The position numbers were made by a program, and so were the translations under genes. From Xanthomonas hydrangeae (GTDB taxonomy: Bacteria > Pseudomonadota > Gammaproteobacteria > Xanthomonadales > Xanthomonadaceae), in the NCBI GenBank assembly GCA_905142475.1, contig LR990730.1:3410001-3474000 (forward strand): 64,000 nucleotides of DNA, given 5' to 3'. The notes below the pieces were generated by a model, which was given only the letters and a program-made list of their open reading frames with translations, did no database searches and was not told the origin of the DNA. How positions within the stretch are numbered: position 1 is the stretch's first letter; every line of letters starts with the position of its first letter. Shown here in pieces: positions 48,179 to 57,747 of the stretch.

Positions 48179-49603
48179 TCAACGATTGACCACAGCCACC
48201 GGTACCGCAGGTGCTTCACCCTGCTTCCAGCCGCCCAGCGCTTTGTAGACACCGACCACACCAACATTCACTGCCGCTTCGGCCTGTGCCAACGCATCGT
48301 CTGCGGCCAGTTGGGTGCGTTGTGCATCCAGCAGCGTGAGGAAGTCTTCCGAGCCCTCGCGGTAGCGGATCTGCGCCAACTGTTCGGCACGCCGTGCGGC
48401 ATTGGCCTGCTCCACCACGATCGCCAGGCGCGCCTGCTGGCGGCCGTAGCCGATCAGTGCGTTCTCGGTGTCTTCCAGCGCCAGCAACACGGCCTGCTGG
48501 TATTGCGCCAACGCGCCTTCGGCCTGCGCCTTGCTGGCACGCAGGCGCGCACGCACGGTGCCGAAGTCGAACGCTGCCCAGCTGATCGACGGGGTGATCG
48601 ACCAGGCCTTGCCACTGCCCTCGGTCAGCCTGGCCGCATCGCCGGACAGAAAACCGACAAAGCCGCTCACGCTGATGCGCGGGAACAGGTCAGCAGTCGC
48701 AACGCCCACCTGCGCGGTGGCTGCCGCCAGGCGTCGTTCGGCACTGCGCACGTCCGGTCGCTGACGCAGCAGCCCGGCGGTGTCGCCCAACGGTAACGCA
48801 CGTGCGAACGCGGGCGTGGTGCGCGGTACCAGGGTGGCATCCAGCGCGTCCGGCGCCTGGCCGAGCAACACGGCCAGACGGTGGCGGTATTGCGCCTCGG
48901 CGGTTTCCAGCAACGGAATATCCGCCTCGATCGCCTTCAGCCGCGCCAGGCTGCTCTGCACATCCAGCTCGCTGCCGGCGCCCAGGTCCCAACGCGTCTG
49001 CGTCAGTTTCTGGGTGTCGTGCAGGTTGGTCAGCGTGCGCTTGGAGACATCCAGCTGCTTCTGCGTGCCACGCAACTCGAAATAGTTGCGGGCCACTTCG
49101 GCTGCGACCGTGACCTGCACGTCGAGCAAACCGGCTTGCTCGGCTTCCAGATCGGCACGTGCCGCTTCCGACGCACGCCGCTGGCGACCGAACAGATCCA
49201 GCTCCCAGGCCGCATCCAGACCCAGGGTGGTCTGTTCGGTGAGGAAACGCTGATTGCCGGCGATCACCTGCTGCTGTTCGCGCCGGTCGAAGGTGCCTTG
49301 CGCGGTGATATGCGGTGCCTGGTCCAGACGACGTTCGACGAACACCGCACGCGCCTGCTTGACGCGCGACACGGCGATGCGCAGATCGTGGTTGGCGAAC
49401 AAGCCATCGCGCACCAGCTGTTCCAGCACCGGGTCGTCGAACTGCGACCACCAGTTGCCGACCGGCGATGCGGTGCTGAAGGCCGCATCCTGCGCGCCCT
49501 GCAGCGTTACCGCGGCGGGCGGGTCGGGCCGGTAATCCGGGCCGACCGCACAACCGCTGAGCACCAGCGCGGCCAGTGCCACGCTCAAGAATGTCCTTAC
49601 CAT
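48179..49603 (-). CDS. RND efflux outer membrane factor (OprM/NodT family lipoprotein)
   Basis: A 474-residue outer membrane channel. Signal and lipobox LVLSGC are followed by the family opening AVGPDYRPDPP. The duplicated TolC-like halves (NWWSQFDDPVLEQLVRDGLF, NHDLRIAVSRVKQARAVF; then LRQRPDVRSAERRLAAATAQ and ADLFPRISVSGFVGF) are characteristic. It is the last gene of the efflux operon, overlapping the preceding SDR gene by 7 bases, and completes the tripartite pump with the MFP and RND proteins. Confidence 0.94.
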   Translation of the reverse strand: MVRTFLSVALAALVLSGCAVGPDYRPDPPAAVTLQGAQDAAFSTASPVGNWWSQFDDPVLEQLVRDGLFANHDLRIAVSRVKQARAVFVERRLDQAPHITAQGTFDRREQQQVIAGNQRFLTEQTTLGLDAAWELDLFGRQRRASEAARADLEAEQAGLLDVQVTVAAEVARNYFELRGTQKQLDVSKRTLTNLHDTQKLTQTRWDLGAGSELDVQSSLARLKAIEADIPLLETAEAQYRHRLAVLLGQAPDALDATLVPRTTPAFARALPLGDTAGLLRQRPDVRSAERRLAAATAQVGVATADLFPRISVSGFVGFLSGDAARLTEGSGKAWSITPSISWAAFDFGTVRARLRASKAQAEGALAQYQQAVLLALEDTENALIGYGRQQARLAIVVEQANAARRAEQLAQIRYREGSEDFLTLLDAQRTQLAADDALAQAEAAVNVGVVGVYKALGGWKQGEAPAVPVAVVNR

Positions 49604-50328
49604 GGCAACACGTCTCCCAAGTACGTAAAGCTGCCGGTGGCGCCGTGTGCGTCGAGCAGCGCCATCTGCACGCTGCTGTGCGCGCCCTGCTCCACTTCGA
49701 TCTCACCGTTACCAGCGTTCATATCGGTTTTGACGTAGCCCGGATGCACGCTGTTGACCTTGATGGCGGTGTCGCGCAACTCATGGGCCAGATGCACCGT
49801 CCAGCTGTTGACCGCGCTCTTGGAGGCGTCGTAGGCGGGAATCTTGAAGTCGTAGATCGGCGAGCCGGGCTGGGTATGCAGGGTCAGCGAGCCGAGCATG
49901 CTGGACACATTGACGATGCGCCCGGCCAGCGAACGACGCAGCAGCGGCAGGAACGCCTTGGTGACGCTGACGACCGCGAACAGGTTGGTGTCGAAGGTCC
50001 GCTTCCACACGTCCAGGCTCTGCTGCGACGGGGTGCGCTGCATGTCCTCGATCATGATGCCGGCGTTGTTGATCAGGATGTCCAGGTGACCGTGACGCTG
50101 TTCCACCGTACCCACTGCGGCGGCGATGCTGATGTCGTCGTTGACGTCGAGCTGGATGGCTTCCACCGGCAGGCCCTCGGCCTGCAGCTTGAGTGCGGCA
50201 GCGACCGCGTCATCGCGCTTGCGGCCGGCCAGCAGCGTGTGCACGCCGGCCTGGGCCAATTGCCGAACGGTTTCCAGACCGATACCGCGGGTGGCACCGG
50301 TGACCAGTGCAATTTTGCTGTTGCTCAT
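49597..50328 (-). CDS. Short-chain dehydrogenase/reductase within the efflux operon
   Basis: A 243-residue classical SDR: cofactor motif TGATRGIG near the N-terminus, NNAG (about 88-91), catalytic Ser in NVSSMLG, and YxxxK as YDASK. The Arg-rich segment AGRKRDDAV suggests NADPH preference. The ATG at 50328 follows GGAGGA. It sits between the RND pump and the outer membrane factor, so it is co-expressed with them and could modify a pump substrate; the substrate is not deducible. Confidence 0.92.
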   Translation of the reverse strand: MSNSKIALVTGATRGIGLETVRQLAQAGVHTLLAGRKRDDAVAAALKLQAEGLPVEAIQLDVNDDISIAAAVGTVEQRHGHLDILINNAGIMIEDMQRTPSQQSLDVWKRTFDTNLFAVVSVTKAFLPLLRRSLAGRIVNVSSMLGSLTLHTQPGSPIYDFKIPAYDASKSAVNSWTVHLAHELRDTAIKVNSVHPGYVKTDMNAGNGEIEVEQGAHSSVQMALLDAHGATGSFTYLGDVLPW

Positions 50329-50366
50329 TTCAAAATCCTCCGAATGTAAGGAATGCACCGCGGCGC

Positions 50367-53300
50367 TTACGCCTTGACGGGTTCATGCGAGACGGCAGCC
50401 GGCGCGGCGGGTTGTTCGCCACGGGTCACCCACTTGCGCAGGGCCACGTAGAACACCGGGGTCAGGAACAGGCCGAACAAGGTCACACCCAGCATGCCGG
50501 CGAACACGGTGATACCGGTGACCGAGCGCACTTCGGCGCCGGCGCCATGGCCGAACACCAGCGGCACGGTGCCGGCGATGAAGGCGATAGAGGTCATCAC
50601 GATCGGGCGCAGACGCAGGCGGCAGGCTTCCAGCGCGGCTTCGACGATGCCCTTGCCGTGCATCTCGAGTTCGCGGGCGAACTCCACGATCAGGATCGCG
50701 TTCTTGCACGCCAGGCCCATCAGCACCACCAGGCCCACCTGCACGAACACGTTGTTGTCGCCGCCGGTGAGCCACACGCCGAACAAGGCAGACAGCAAGG
50801 TCATCGGCACGATCAGGATCACCGCCAGCGGCAGCGTCCAGCTCTCGTACAACGCGGCCAGCACCAGGAACGCCAGCAACACCGCCATCGGGAACACGAT
50901 CAATGCCGAGTTGCCCTGCGTGGACTGCTGATAGCTCAGGTCGGTCCACTCGATGTTCATGCCGTTGGGCAACACCTTCGGCGCCATCCCGGTCAGCGTC
51001 TGCATCGCTTCGGTGGAGGAGAGCACGCGCGGGTCCGCTTCGCCGATCAGATCGGCGGCCGGGTAGCCGTTGTAGCGGATCACCGGATCCGGGCCGTAGG
51101 TCTGACCCAGCGTGACCATGCTGCCGATCGGCACCATCTGCCCGCGATCGTTGCGGGTGCGCAGGTTGGCGATGTCTTCGACGCTGTCGCGGAACTGTCC
51201 ATCGGCCTGGGCGATCACCTGATAGGTGCGACCGAAGCGATTGAAGTCGTTGATGTAGGCCGAACCCAGATAGGTCTGCAGGGTGTCGAACAGATTGGTC
51301 AGCGGCACGCCCTGCGCCTTGGCCTTGTCGCGATCGACCTTGGCATCGAGCTGCGGCACGTTGGCCTGATACGTGCCGATCGGGAACTGCATGCCCGGCG
51401 TCTGCGAGATCGCACCGGACATCGCATTGACCGCACTCTGCAACTGGCCATAGCCCAGACCGGCACGGTCCTGGATGTACAGCGAGTAGCCCGAGCCCTG
51501 CCCAAGTCCCAGAATCGGCGGCGGCATGAAGGCGAACGCGAAGCCCTGCTGGATCTGGCTGATGCGTGCATTGAGCTCGGCATTGATCTGCACGGCGCTG
51601 CGGCTGCGCTGGCTGAACGGCTTGAGCGTAATGAAGACCGTGCCGGTGTTGGGCGTGTTGGTGAACTGCAGCGGATTCAGACCCGGGAATGCAATCGTGT
51701 GATCCACACCTTCGGTCTGCATCGCGATCTGGCTGATCTGACGGATCACCTCGTTGGTGCGTTCCAGCGAGGCGCCTTCCGGCAACTTGGTACCGGCAAT
51801 CAGGTACAGCTTGTCCTGGGTCGGAATGAAGCCGCCCGGCACCACCTTGAACATGAAACCGGTGGCCACCAGCAGCAGCACATACACCATGAACACCGCA
51901 CCACGCTTGCCCAATGCACGCGACACCGCGCCCTGGTACTTGTTGGAGCTGGTATTGAAGAAGCGATTGAACGGACGGAACAACCAGCCGAACAAACGAT
52001 CGATCAAGCGCGACGGACCATCCTTCGGTGCGTCGTGCGCCTTGAGCAACATCGCCGCCAGCGCCGGCGACAAGGTCAGCGAATTGATCGCCGAAATCAC
52101 CGTGGAGATCGCGATGGTCACCGCGAACTGCTTGTAGAACTGGCCGGTCACGCCCGACAGGAACGCCATCGGCACGAACACCGCGCACAGCACCAGCGCA
52201 ATGGCGATGATCGGCCCAGACACTTCGCGCATCGCCTGATGCGCAGCAGCCAACGGGCTCAGGCCTTCTTCGATGTTGCGTTCGACGTTTTCCACCACCA
52301 CGATCGCGTCGTCGACCACGATGCCGATCGCCAGCACCAGGCCGAACAGGCTCAGCGTGTTGATCGAAAAACCCAGCAGGTATAGCGCGGCAAACGTACC
52401 AACCACCGACACCGGCACCGCCAGCAACGGAATGATCGAGGCGCGCCAGGTCTGCAGGAACAGGATCACCACCAGCACCACCAGCAGCACCGCTTCCAGC
52501 AGCGTGTGCACCACCGCGCTGATCGAGTCGCGCACGAACACGGTCGGGTCGTACGCAGCCGACCACGCCATGTCCTGCGGGAACTGCTTTTCCAGCTCGG
52601 CCATCTTGGCGCGCACCGCATCGGACAATTCGATCGCGTTGGCACCGGGCGACTGGAACACGCCCATGCCCACCGCGTTCTGGTTGTCCAGCTGCGAGCG
52701 CAAGGTGTAGTTGCCGGCGCCCAGCTCCAGACGCGCCACATCCGACAGGCGCACGATCTCGCCGCTGTTGCCGCTGCGGATCACGATGTTGCCGAACTCT
52801 TCTTCGGTGGTCAGGCGACCCTGCGCATTGATCGACAGCAGGAAATCGCTCTTGTTGGGCATCGGCTCGGCACCGAGCTGGCCGGCGGAGACCTGCACGT
52901 TCTGCTCGCGGATGGCCGCGACCACATCGCTGGCGGTGAGCCCGCGCGCGGCGACCTTGTCCGGGTCGAGCCAGATGCGCATGGCGTAGTCGCCGGCACC
53001 GAAGATCTGGATCTGGCCCACGCCCGGCAGGCGCGACAGCTCGTCCTTGACCTTCAAGGTAGCGTAGTTGCTCAGGTACAACGAGTTGTACTTGCCCTTG
53101 GGCGAGGTCAGATGCACGACCATGGTCAGCGTCGGCGACTGCTTCTGCGTGGTCACGCCCTGGCGCCGCACGTCCTCGGGCAGACGCGCCTGCGCCTGAC
53201 TGACGCGGTTCTGCACCTGCACCTGCGCCTGGTCCGGATCGGTACCCGGCTTGAAGGTCACGGTGACCACCAGCACGCCATCGGAGCCGGCGACCGACTT

Positions 53301-53540
53301 CATGTACATCATGTCTTCCACGCCGTTGATGGCTTCCTCAAGCGGCGTGGCGACGGTCTCGGCGATGACCTTGGGATTGGCGCCCGGATACACCGCACGC
53401 ACCTGCACGCTCGGCGGCACCACTTCCGGGTACTCGCTGATGGGCAGTAGCGGCATGGCGATCAGGCCGGCAGCGAAGATGATGATCGACAGCACCGCGG
53501 CAAAGATCGGCCGGTCGATGAAAAAACGGGAAAAGTCCAT
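50367..53540 (-). CDS. RND multidrug efflux pump, inner membrane (AcrB/MexB family, HAE-1)
   Basis: A 1057-residue proton-driven transporter. The start MDFSRFFIDRPIFAAVLSII is the HAE-1 family start, so 53540 is chosen over the open frame up to 53585. Twelve membrane segments in two halves are apparent. Family motifs include YPGANPKVIAETVATPLEEA, the TM4 proton-relay motif GIVVDDAIVVVENVERN and, in the second half, LVVLMGLACKNAILIVEFA. Encoded downstream of the matching membrane fusion protein. Substrate range cannot be read from the sequence. Confidence 0.96.
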   Translation of the reverse strand: MDFSRFFIDRPIFAAVLSIIIFAAGLIAMPLLPISEYPEVVPPSVQVRAVYPGANPKVIAETVATPLEEAINGVEDMMYMKSVAGSDGVLVVTVTFKPGTDPDQAQVQVQNRVSQAQARLPEDVRRQGVTTQKQSPTLTMVVHLTSPKGKYNSLYLSNYATLKVKDELSRLPGVGQIQIFGAGDYAMRIWLDPDKVAARGLTASDVVAAIREQNVQVSAGQLGAEPMPNKSDFLLSINAQGRLTTEEEFGNIVIRSGNSGEIVRLSDVARLELGAGNYTLRSQLDNQNAVGMGVFQSPGANAIELSDAVRAKMAELEKQFPQDMAWSAAYDPTVFVRDSISAVVHTLLEAVLLVVLVVILFLQTWRASIIPLLAVPVSVVGTFAALYLLGFSINTLSLFGLVLAIGIVVDDAIVVVENVERNIEEGLSPLAAAHQAMREVSGPIIAIALVLCAVFVPMAFLSGVTGQFYKQFAVTIAISTVISAINSLTLSPALAAMLLKAHDAPKDGPSRLIDRLFGWLFRPFNRFFNTSSNKYQGAVSRALGKRGAVFMVYVLLLVATGFMFKVVPGGFIPTQDKLYLIAGTKLPEGASLERTNEVIRQISQIAMQTEGVDHTIAFPGLNPLQFTNTPNTGTVFITLKPFSQRSRSAVQINAELNARISQIQQGFAFAFMPPPILGLGQGSGYSLYIQDRAGLGYGQLQSAVNAMSGAISQTPGMQFPIGTYQANVPQLDAKVDRDKAKAQGVPLTNLFDTLQTYLGSAYINDFNRFGRTYQVIAQADGQFRDSVEDIANLRTRNDRGQMVPIGSMVTLGQTYGPDPVIRYNGYPAADLIGEADPRVLSSTEAMQTLTGMAPKVLPNGMNIEWTDLSYQQSTQGNSALIVFPMAVLLAFLVLAALYESWTLPLAVILIVPMTLLSALFGVWLTGGDNNVFVQVGLVVLMGLACKNAILIVEFARELEMHGKGIVEAALEACRLRLRPIVMTSIAFIAGTVPLVFGHGAGAEVRSVTGITVFAGMLGVTLFGLFLTPVFYVALRKWVTRGEQPAAPAAVSHEPVKA

Positions 53541-53645
53541 TGGGGTGGTCCTGAAAGAGGTTGCCGCCAGGTGGCGGCGCGGCACAGCGGCCCCGAACCG
53601 GCCTTTTAAAAAGACCGGTGCTCATGGGTGCGATGCAGCGATGAA

Positions 53646-54836
53646 TCAGTTCGACGCGGTGCGCTTGTCCGACGCGGGGACCATTGCCACGGTCTTGGCA
53701 TCGACGGGCATGCCGGGCATGAAGATCTTCTGCACGCCGTCGACCACCACGCGGTCGCCAACGGCCAGGCCCTTGCGCACGATGCGCAGACCATCGGCAT
53801 TGCGGCCGAGCTCCACATCGCGCCGCTGCGCCTTGCCGTCCTTCTCCACCACGTAGACGTACTTGCGGTCCTGGTCGGTCAGCACGGCTTTTTCGTCGAC
53901 CAGCATGGCCTTGAACTGGCCACTGCCCAGCAGTTGCACGTGGGCATACAGGCCCGGCGTGAACTGCCGCTGCGCGTTGTCCAGCACCGCGCGCACGCGG
54001 ATGGTGCCGGTGCTGCGGGTGACCTGGTTATCCAGGAAATCCACGCGTCCGGCATGCGGGAACCCCTGCTCGCCGACCAGGCCGATCCGCACCGGCAACT
54101 CGCCGCCACGCGCGTCCGGACGCTCGCCATCGCGGGTCATCTGCGAATAGCGCAGGAAGGTGCCTTCGTCGGCATCGAAGTAGACGAACATCTTGTCCAG
54201 CGACACCAACGTGGTCAGCACGCTGGCACTGTCGCTGGCCGTGACCAGGTTGCCGGCAGTGACCATCGCACGCCCGGCGCGGCCGTCGATCGGTGCGCGA
54301 ACGCGGGTCCAGTCCAGGTTGAGCTTGGCGGTATCCACCGCGGCCTGCGCGGCCAGCACCTCGGCATCGGCCTGGTCGCCAGCGGCGCGGCGCTGCTCCC
54401 AGGTTTCGGTGGAAATGGCCTGCTGCTCGGACAACTTGCGCGCACGTGCCGCTTCGCTGCGAGCCAGGTTGGCCTGCGTGCGGGCACGCACCAGCGCCGC
54501 ATTGGCACGCGCGAATTCGGCGCGGTAGCTGCGGTCATCGATGCTGAAGAGCACATCGCCCTTCTTCACTTCGGCGCCTTCGACATAGTTGACCTTGTCG
54601 ATATAGCCGGACACGCGCGGGCGCAGCTCGACGCTTTCCACCGGCTCGATGCGGCCGCTGAACTCGTCCCACTGGCTGATTTCCTTGGTCAGCACCGGGG
54701 CGACGCTGACGCTGGGCGGCGGCGGTGCACCGGTTTCGGCGGCCTTGCTGCCGCAACCGGCCAACACGACCGCCAGTACGGCGCCCGTCAATACGGTACG
54801 CAAGGGAAAACGGAACGGGGTGGCGTTCGGGGTCAT
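53646..54836 (-). CDS. RND efflux membrane fusion lipoprotein (AcrA/MexA family)
   Basis: A 396-residue periplasmic adaptor. Signal and lipobox VLAGC (Cys near 26) are followed by SGRIEPVESVELRPRVSGYI (lipoyl and barrel region), a coiled-coil hairpin (about 100-170, ending ADAEVLAAQAAVDTAKLNLD), then RVRAPIDGRAGRAMVTAGNL and the C-terminal membrane-proximal domain. The ATG at 54836 overlaps the preceding SDR stop by ATGA. The RND gene follows after 105 bases. Confidence 0.95.
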   Translation of the reverse strand: MTPNATPFRFPLRTVLTGAVLAVVLAGCGSKAAETGAPPPPSVSVAPVLTKEISQWDEFSGRIEPVESVELRPRVSGYIDKVNYVEGAEVKKGDVLFSIDDRSYRAEFARANAALVRARTQANLARSEAARARKLSEQQAISTETWEQRRAAGDQADAEVLAAQAAVDTAKLNLDWTRVRAPIDGRAGRAMVTAGNLVTASDSASVLTTLVSLDKMFVYFDADEGTFLRYSQMTRDGERPDARGGELPVRIGLVGEQGFPHAGRVDFLDNQVTRSTGTIRVRAVLDNAQRQFTPGLYAHVQLLGSGQFKAMLVDEKAVLTDQDRKYVYVVEKDGKAQRRDVELGRNADGLRIVRKGLAVGDRVVVDGVQKIFMPGMPVDAKTVAMVPASDKRTASN

Positions 54837-55600
54837 GGGGAAATCTCTCGGGTGGGGATGGGGAAATGCAGACCGGCCAGCCGGTCCGCCGATGGAGCGG
54901 CGTGCAAGCGACGACTGACGGTCACGACAGCTTGTCCGGGCTGGCCAGGCCCGGCGATCAACGACACAGCGGCGCGACCGACATCCACGGCGCGGATCCA
55001 CTCCGGACATGCATCCTTGGCACGGCCCGGCGTACACACCGGTTGCTCGATCGACAGCAGGTGGACACGCACGCCCAGCGGCCTGGCTTCTTCGTGCAAC
55101 ACCTGCGCGAGCATGCGAGTGGCCGCAGCGGCGATGGAAATATCGCCATGCGCGGCCCAGGCGCGCAGCGGGCTGCCGAGCAACAGATAGCGGCCACCGC
55201 CATCGGTCTCGCTGAGCAGCGGCAACAGATGGCGGGCAGCAGCCAGATGCGGCAGCACGTCGCGCTCCAGGCGGCGACGCAACGTGGTGACCGGGCGGTC
55301 CAGCAAGCGGCCTGCCTTAAGCGGGCTGCCAAGGCTGGCGATCACTGCGGCCAGCGGACGTGGCCGCTGCGCCAGTTCGGTCGCCAGCGCCTGCGCGGAG
55401 GTGTCGTCGGCCACCGAGCCTTGCAGGGTGTCCAACAGGGGAGAGTTGCCGTGCTCCGCGCGTAGCGCATCGAGCTTGGCAGCATCGCGTCCAATCACGA
55501 GCACCCGCATGCCGGCGTCGAGCAGCGCGGCGACAATACCGGCGCCTACATTGCCCGCGCCACCGATGACAGCCGTCTCGGATTGGACCATCCCGGTCAT
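54833..55600 (-). CDS. NAD(P)-binding SDR-like protein at the head of the efflux operon
   Basis: A 255-residue Rossmann protein with GGAGNVGAGIVAALLDAG near the N-terminus and the SDR-like order of elements (VIGRDAAKLD, AVIASLGSPLKAGRLL, YLLLGSPLRAW). The canonical YxxxK is missing: the region after LLLGSPLRAWAAHGDISIAA has no Tyr-X3-Lys. It may bind cofactor without classical SDR catalysis, perhaps as a redox sensor. It overlaps both its neighbours by 4 bases (short ORF upstream, MFP gene downstream). The start is 55600, or ATG 55591 three codons in. Confidence 0.82.
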   Translation of the reverse strand: MTGMVQSETAVIGGAGNVGAGIVAALLDAGMRVLVIGRDAAKLDALRAEHGNSPLLDTLQGSVADDTSAQALATELAQRPRPLAAVIASLGSPLKAGRLLDRPVTTLRRRLERDVLPHLAAARHLLPLLSETDGGGRYLLLGSPLRAWAAHGDISIAAAATRMLAQVLHEEARPLGVRVHLLSIEQPVCTPGRAKDACPEWIRAVDVGRAAVSLIAGPGQPGQAVVTVSRRLHAAPSADRLAGLHFPIPTREISP

Positions 55601-55824
55601 GGGACTTTCACTCCCGACATCGGGACAATTCCGCGCTGCATCCAGTGCGCCGGCAGTCCAGTCCGTTTGGCCGGCGCACCGCCGGCCTGACGCTTCGGTG
55701 ACGCTGCAAACGTACGCGAAACACTGGCGCGCGGGCTTTTCGCCGACGAAATCACTGGATCGAAGGCACCTTCAATCGCGTCGCGTGAGGTGGAGGACAA
55801 ACCGAAAACGTCGCACAACCACAT
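55597..55824 (-). CDS. Short ORF translationally coupled to the efflux operon (75 aa)
   Basis: ATG at 55824 has an AGGAG site about 8 bases upstream and its TGA overlaps the SDR ATG by 4 bases, which argues for real translation. The product (MWLCDVFGLSSTSRDAIEGA at the start, then basic Ser/Arg/Pro-rich) resembles nothing I know and has no signal. It could be a leader peptide that couples expression, or a spurious frame in the operon leader. Confidence 0.42.
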   Translation of the reverse strand: MWLCDVFGLSSTSRDAIEGAFDPVISSAKSPRASVSRTFAASPKRQAGGAPAKRTGLPAHWMQRGIVPMSGVKVP

Positions 55825-55872
55825 GGCCGTGCTCCTGCATGGAGGGGATGACGTACAAGTTAGGCCTCAAAG

Positions 55873-55891
55873 CAGGACTTGATTAGTCCTG
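55873..55891. promoter_or_regulatory. Inverted repeat, candidate LysR operator between efflux operon and regulator
   Basis: CAGGACT (55873-55879) and AGTCCTG (55885-55891) form perfect 7-bp arms with a 5-base spacer. It lies in the 128-base divergent gap, 61 bases upstream of the lysR start, where a LysR regulator normally binds to control itself and the opposite operon. Confidence 0.55.
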
Positions 55892-55952
55892 ATTTAGGGG
55901 AATAATCGTCCCGTAAGCGGTCCAATCCTCCTGACCCCCTGGAAGGCACCCC

Positions 55953-56987
55953 ATGATCCACAATCTCAACGACACCCTGATCTTCGTCAAGGTGGTCGAG
56001 CAAGGTAGTTTCATCGCCGCCGCCAACGCGCTCGGTCTGCCCAAGACCACCGTCAGTCGCAAGGTGCAGGAACTCGAAACCCGGCTCGGCGCGCGCCTGC
56101 TGCATCGGACCACGCGCCGGATCGGCCTGACCGAGGCCGGCTCGGTCTATCACGAACATTGCCAACGCATCGCCCGCGAACTGGAAGAGGCCGAAAGCGC
56201 GGTCGGGCAATTGCAGTCAGGCCCGCGCGGCTGGTTGCGCTTTACCGTGCCCTACTCGCTGGGTATTACCTGGATCGCACCGTTGCTGGGCGAATTCCAT
56301 GCGCAATATCCGGAGATCCAGCTGGACATGCACCTGGGCAACGAGAAGCTGGACCTGATCGGCGGCGAAGCCGATCTGGCGCTGCGTGTCGGTGCGCTGC
56401 CGGATTCGAATCTGGTCGCACGCAAACTCGGCAGCCTGCGCACGCAGGTCTTCGCCAGCCCGTCCTATATCGAACGCTATGGCGAGCCGCTGCATCCGGA
56501 CGAGCTGCAATTCCATCGCACGCTGGCACTGCGCAAGAACCGCAACGTGCACAACAACCGCTTTTTCTGGTCGCTCAGCGATGGCAGCGACGTGCGCGAC
56601 TTCCCGGTCAATCCGCTGATGGTGGCCAACGATCCGGCCGCGCTCAACGGTGCAGTACTCTGCGGCGAAGGCCTGCTATTGACTGGCGATGTAATGGCCA
56701 AACCGTTCGTGCAATCTGGCCTGGTACGCCGCGTGCTCGCTGGTTGGACAGGCCCGGAGGTCGACTTCAACGCAGTGTTTGCCGGCGGCCGTCTGGTCTC
56801 GCCGAAAGTGCGCGCCTTCGTGGACTTTCTGGTCACCCGGATGAACTTCGACGCCGACTACATGATGGCACAGTGCCCGGCGCGTCTGGCAGCGCAGAAA
56901 GCAGATAACGATGCGAAGGTGGAAGTGGTCACAGAGGCGAAATTGCGCGCCGAAGGCAAGCGCATCCTGGAAAACGTCACCGCGTAA
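55953..56987 (+). CDS. LysR-family regulator divergent from the RND efflux operon
   Basis: A 344-residue regulator. The N-terminal winged HTH is LNDTLIFVKVVEQGSFIAAA, then LGLPKTTVSRKVQELETRLG with ARLLHRTTRRIGLTEAG. The effector domain (GPRGWLRFTVPYSLGITWIA, DLALRVGALPDSNLVARKLG) belongs to the CrgA/PA1141-like group of LysR proteins. The C-terminus is extended by about 40 charged residues compared with most members. Divergent position and the inverted repeat at 55873-55891 suggest it controls the pump operon and itself. Confidence 0.92.
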   Translation: MIHNLNDTLIFVKVVEQGSFIAAANALGLPKTTVSRKVQELETRLGARLLHRTTRRIGLTEAGSVYHEHCQRIARELEEAESAVGQLQSGPRGWLRFTVPYSLGITWIAPLLGEFHAQYPEIQLDMHLGNEKLDLIGGEADLALRVGALPDSNLVARKLGSLRTQVFASPSYIERYGEPLHPDELQFHRTLALRKNRNVHNNRFFWSLSDGSDVRDFPVNPLMVANDPAALNGAVLCGEGLLLTGDVMAKPFVQSGLVRRVLAGWTGPEVDFNAVFAGGRLVSPKVRAFVDFLVTRMNFDADYMMAQCPARLAAQKADNDAKVEVVTEAKLRAEGKRILENVTA

Positions 56988-57139
56988 TACCGAATCAAGC
57001 AGCCGCCCAACGGAGTAACCCTTCTCCCTCCGGGAGAAGGTGCCCGAAGGGCGGATGAGGGTACGGTTGCACGTTTGGATGCAATCAACATTTAGGTCAA
57101 CGGCCTAGCTACAGGTCAAAAGCCTAGTCAGTCGAGGGC

Positions 57140-57242
57140 GCGGTGCCCTCACCGCTCGCGGGACACGCCGCAAGTACGTCCGTGTAGGCTCGGTGGCGGC
57201 ATCCATGCCGCCACACGGTCCCGCAATCGGTGAGGACACCGC
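57140..57242 (+). repeat. 103-bp palindromic structured element (copy R1)
   Basis: Outer arms GCGGTGCCCTCACCG (57140-57154) and CGGTGAGGACACCGC (57228-57242), a middle pairing of GCGGGAC with GTCCCGC, and an inner hairpin GTGGCGGCAT/ATGCCGCCAC around 57194-57214. The one-sided core contains GGACACGCCGCAAGTACGTC. Shares core and layout with 57566-57720, 60372-60526 and 60630-62157. Confidence 0.85.
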
Positions 57243-57565
57243 ACCAGAGAGTTAGTCGGTTGCTTTCTTAAAAGCTTGTTGGTGCTCGGCTTGCGTTGGA
57301 AAGCTGACCGAACTCACCGTTATCCGAACGATATGCATCGTGCATTGCTTGCACCATGCACACCGACACTCTCGACCGGCCCTTGCAGCAAACCCGCAGA
57401 TCAGCCGCTCTGCAAATGATCTATCCGCACTGTCCAGTCACTACAAGACAATCGAGATGTCGATTCGTAGCGTCGTTTAGATGCAATCAAATTCCAAGTC
57501 ACAAGCCGAGTCGGTTGAGGGCGCGGCACCCTCGCCAGACAGTTGGCAAGTTGCTTTATTGAAAA

Positions 57566-57720
57566 CATGCACACCGACCATCTCGACCGGTCCTTGCCCG
57601 CCCACCGTCGCGGGACCTTACGCGGCATGGATGCCGCGTAAGAGCCTACAGGGACGTACTTGCGGCGTGTCCCGCGACGGTGGGCGGGCAAGGGCCCTGC
57701 AGCCAAGTCTCAGATCAGCC
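57566..57720 (-). repeat. Palindromic structured element, reverse orientation (copy R3a)
   Basis: Perfect 25-bp inverted arms at 57592-57616 and 57669-57693 (left arm begins CCTTGCCCGCCCACCG). An inner 12-bp hairpin CTTACGCGGCAT/ATGCCGCGTAAG spans 57617-57642. The reverse complement shows the same core as the 57140 copy (GGACACGCCGCAAGTACGTC). Nearly identical to 60372-60526 over about 155 bases. Confidence 0.88.
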
Positions 57721-57747
57721 GCACTTAACCAACAAAATCCGTAGCGC

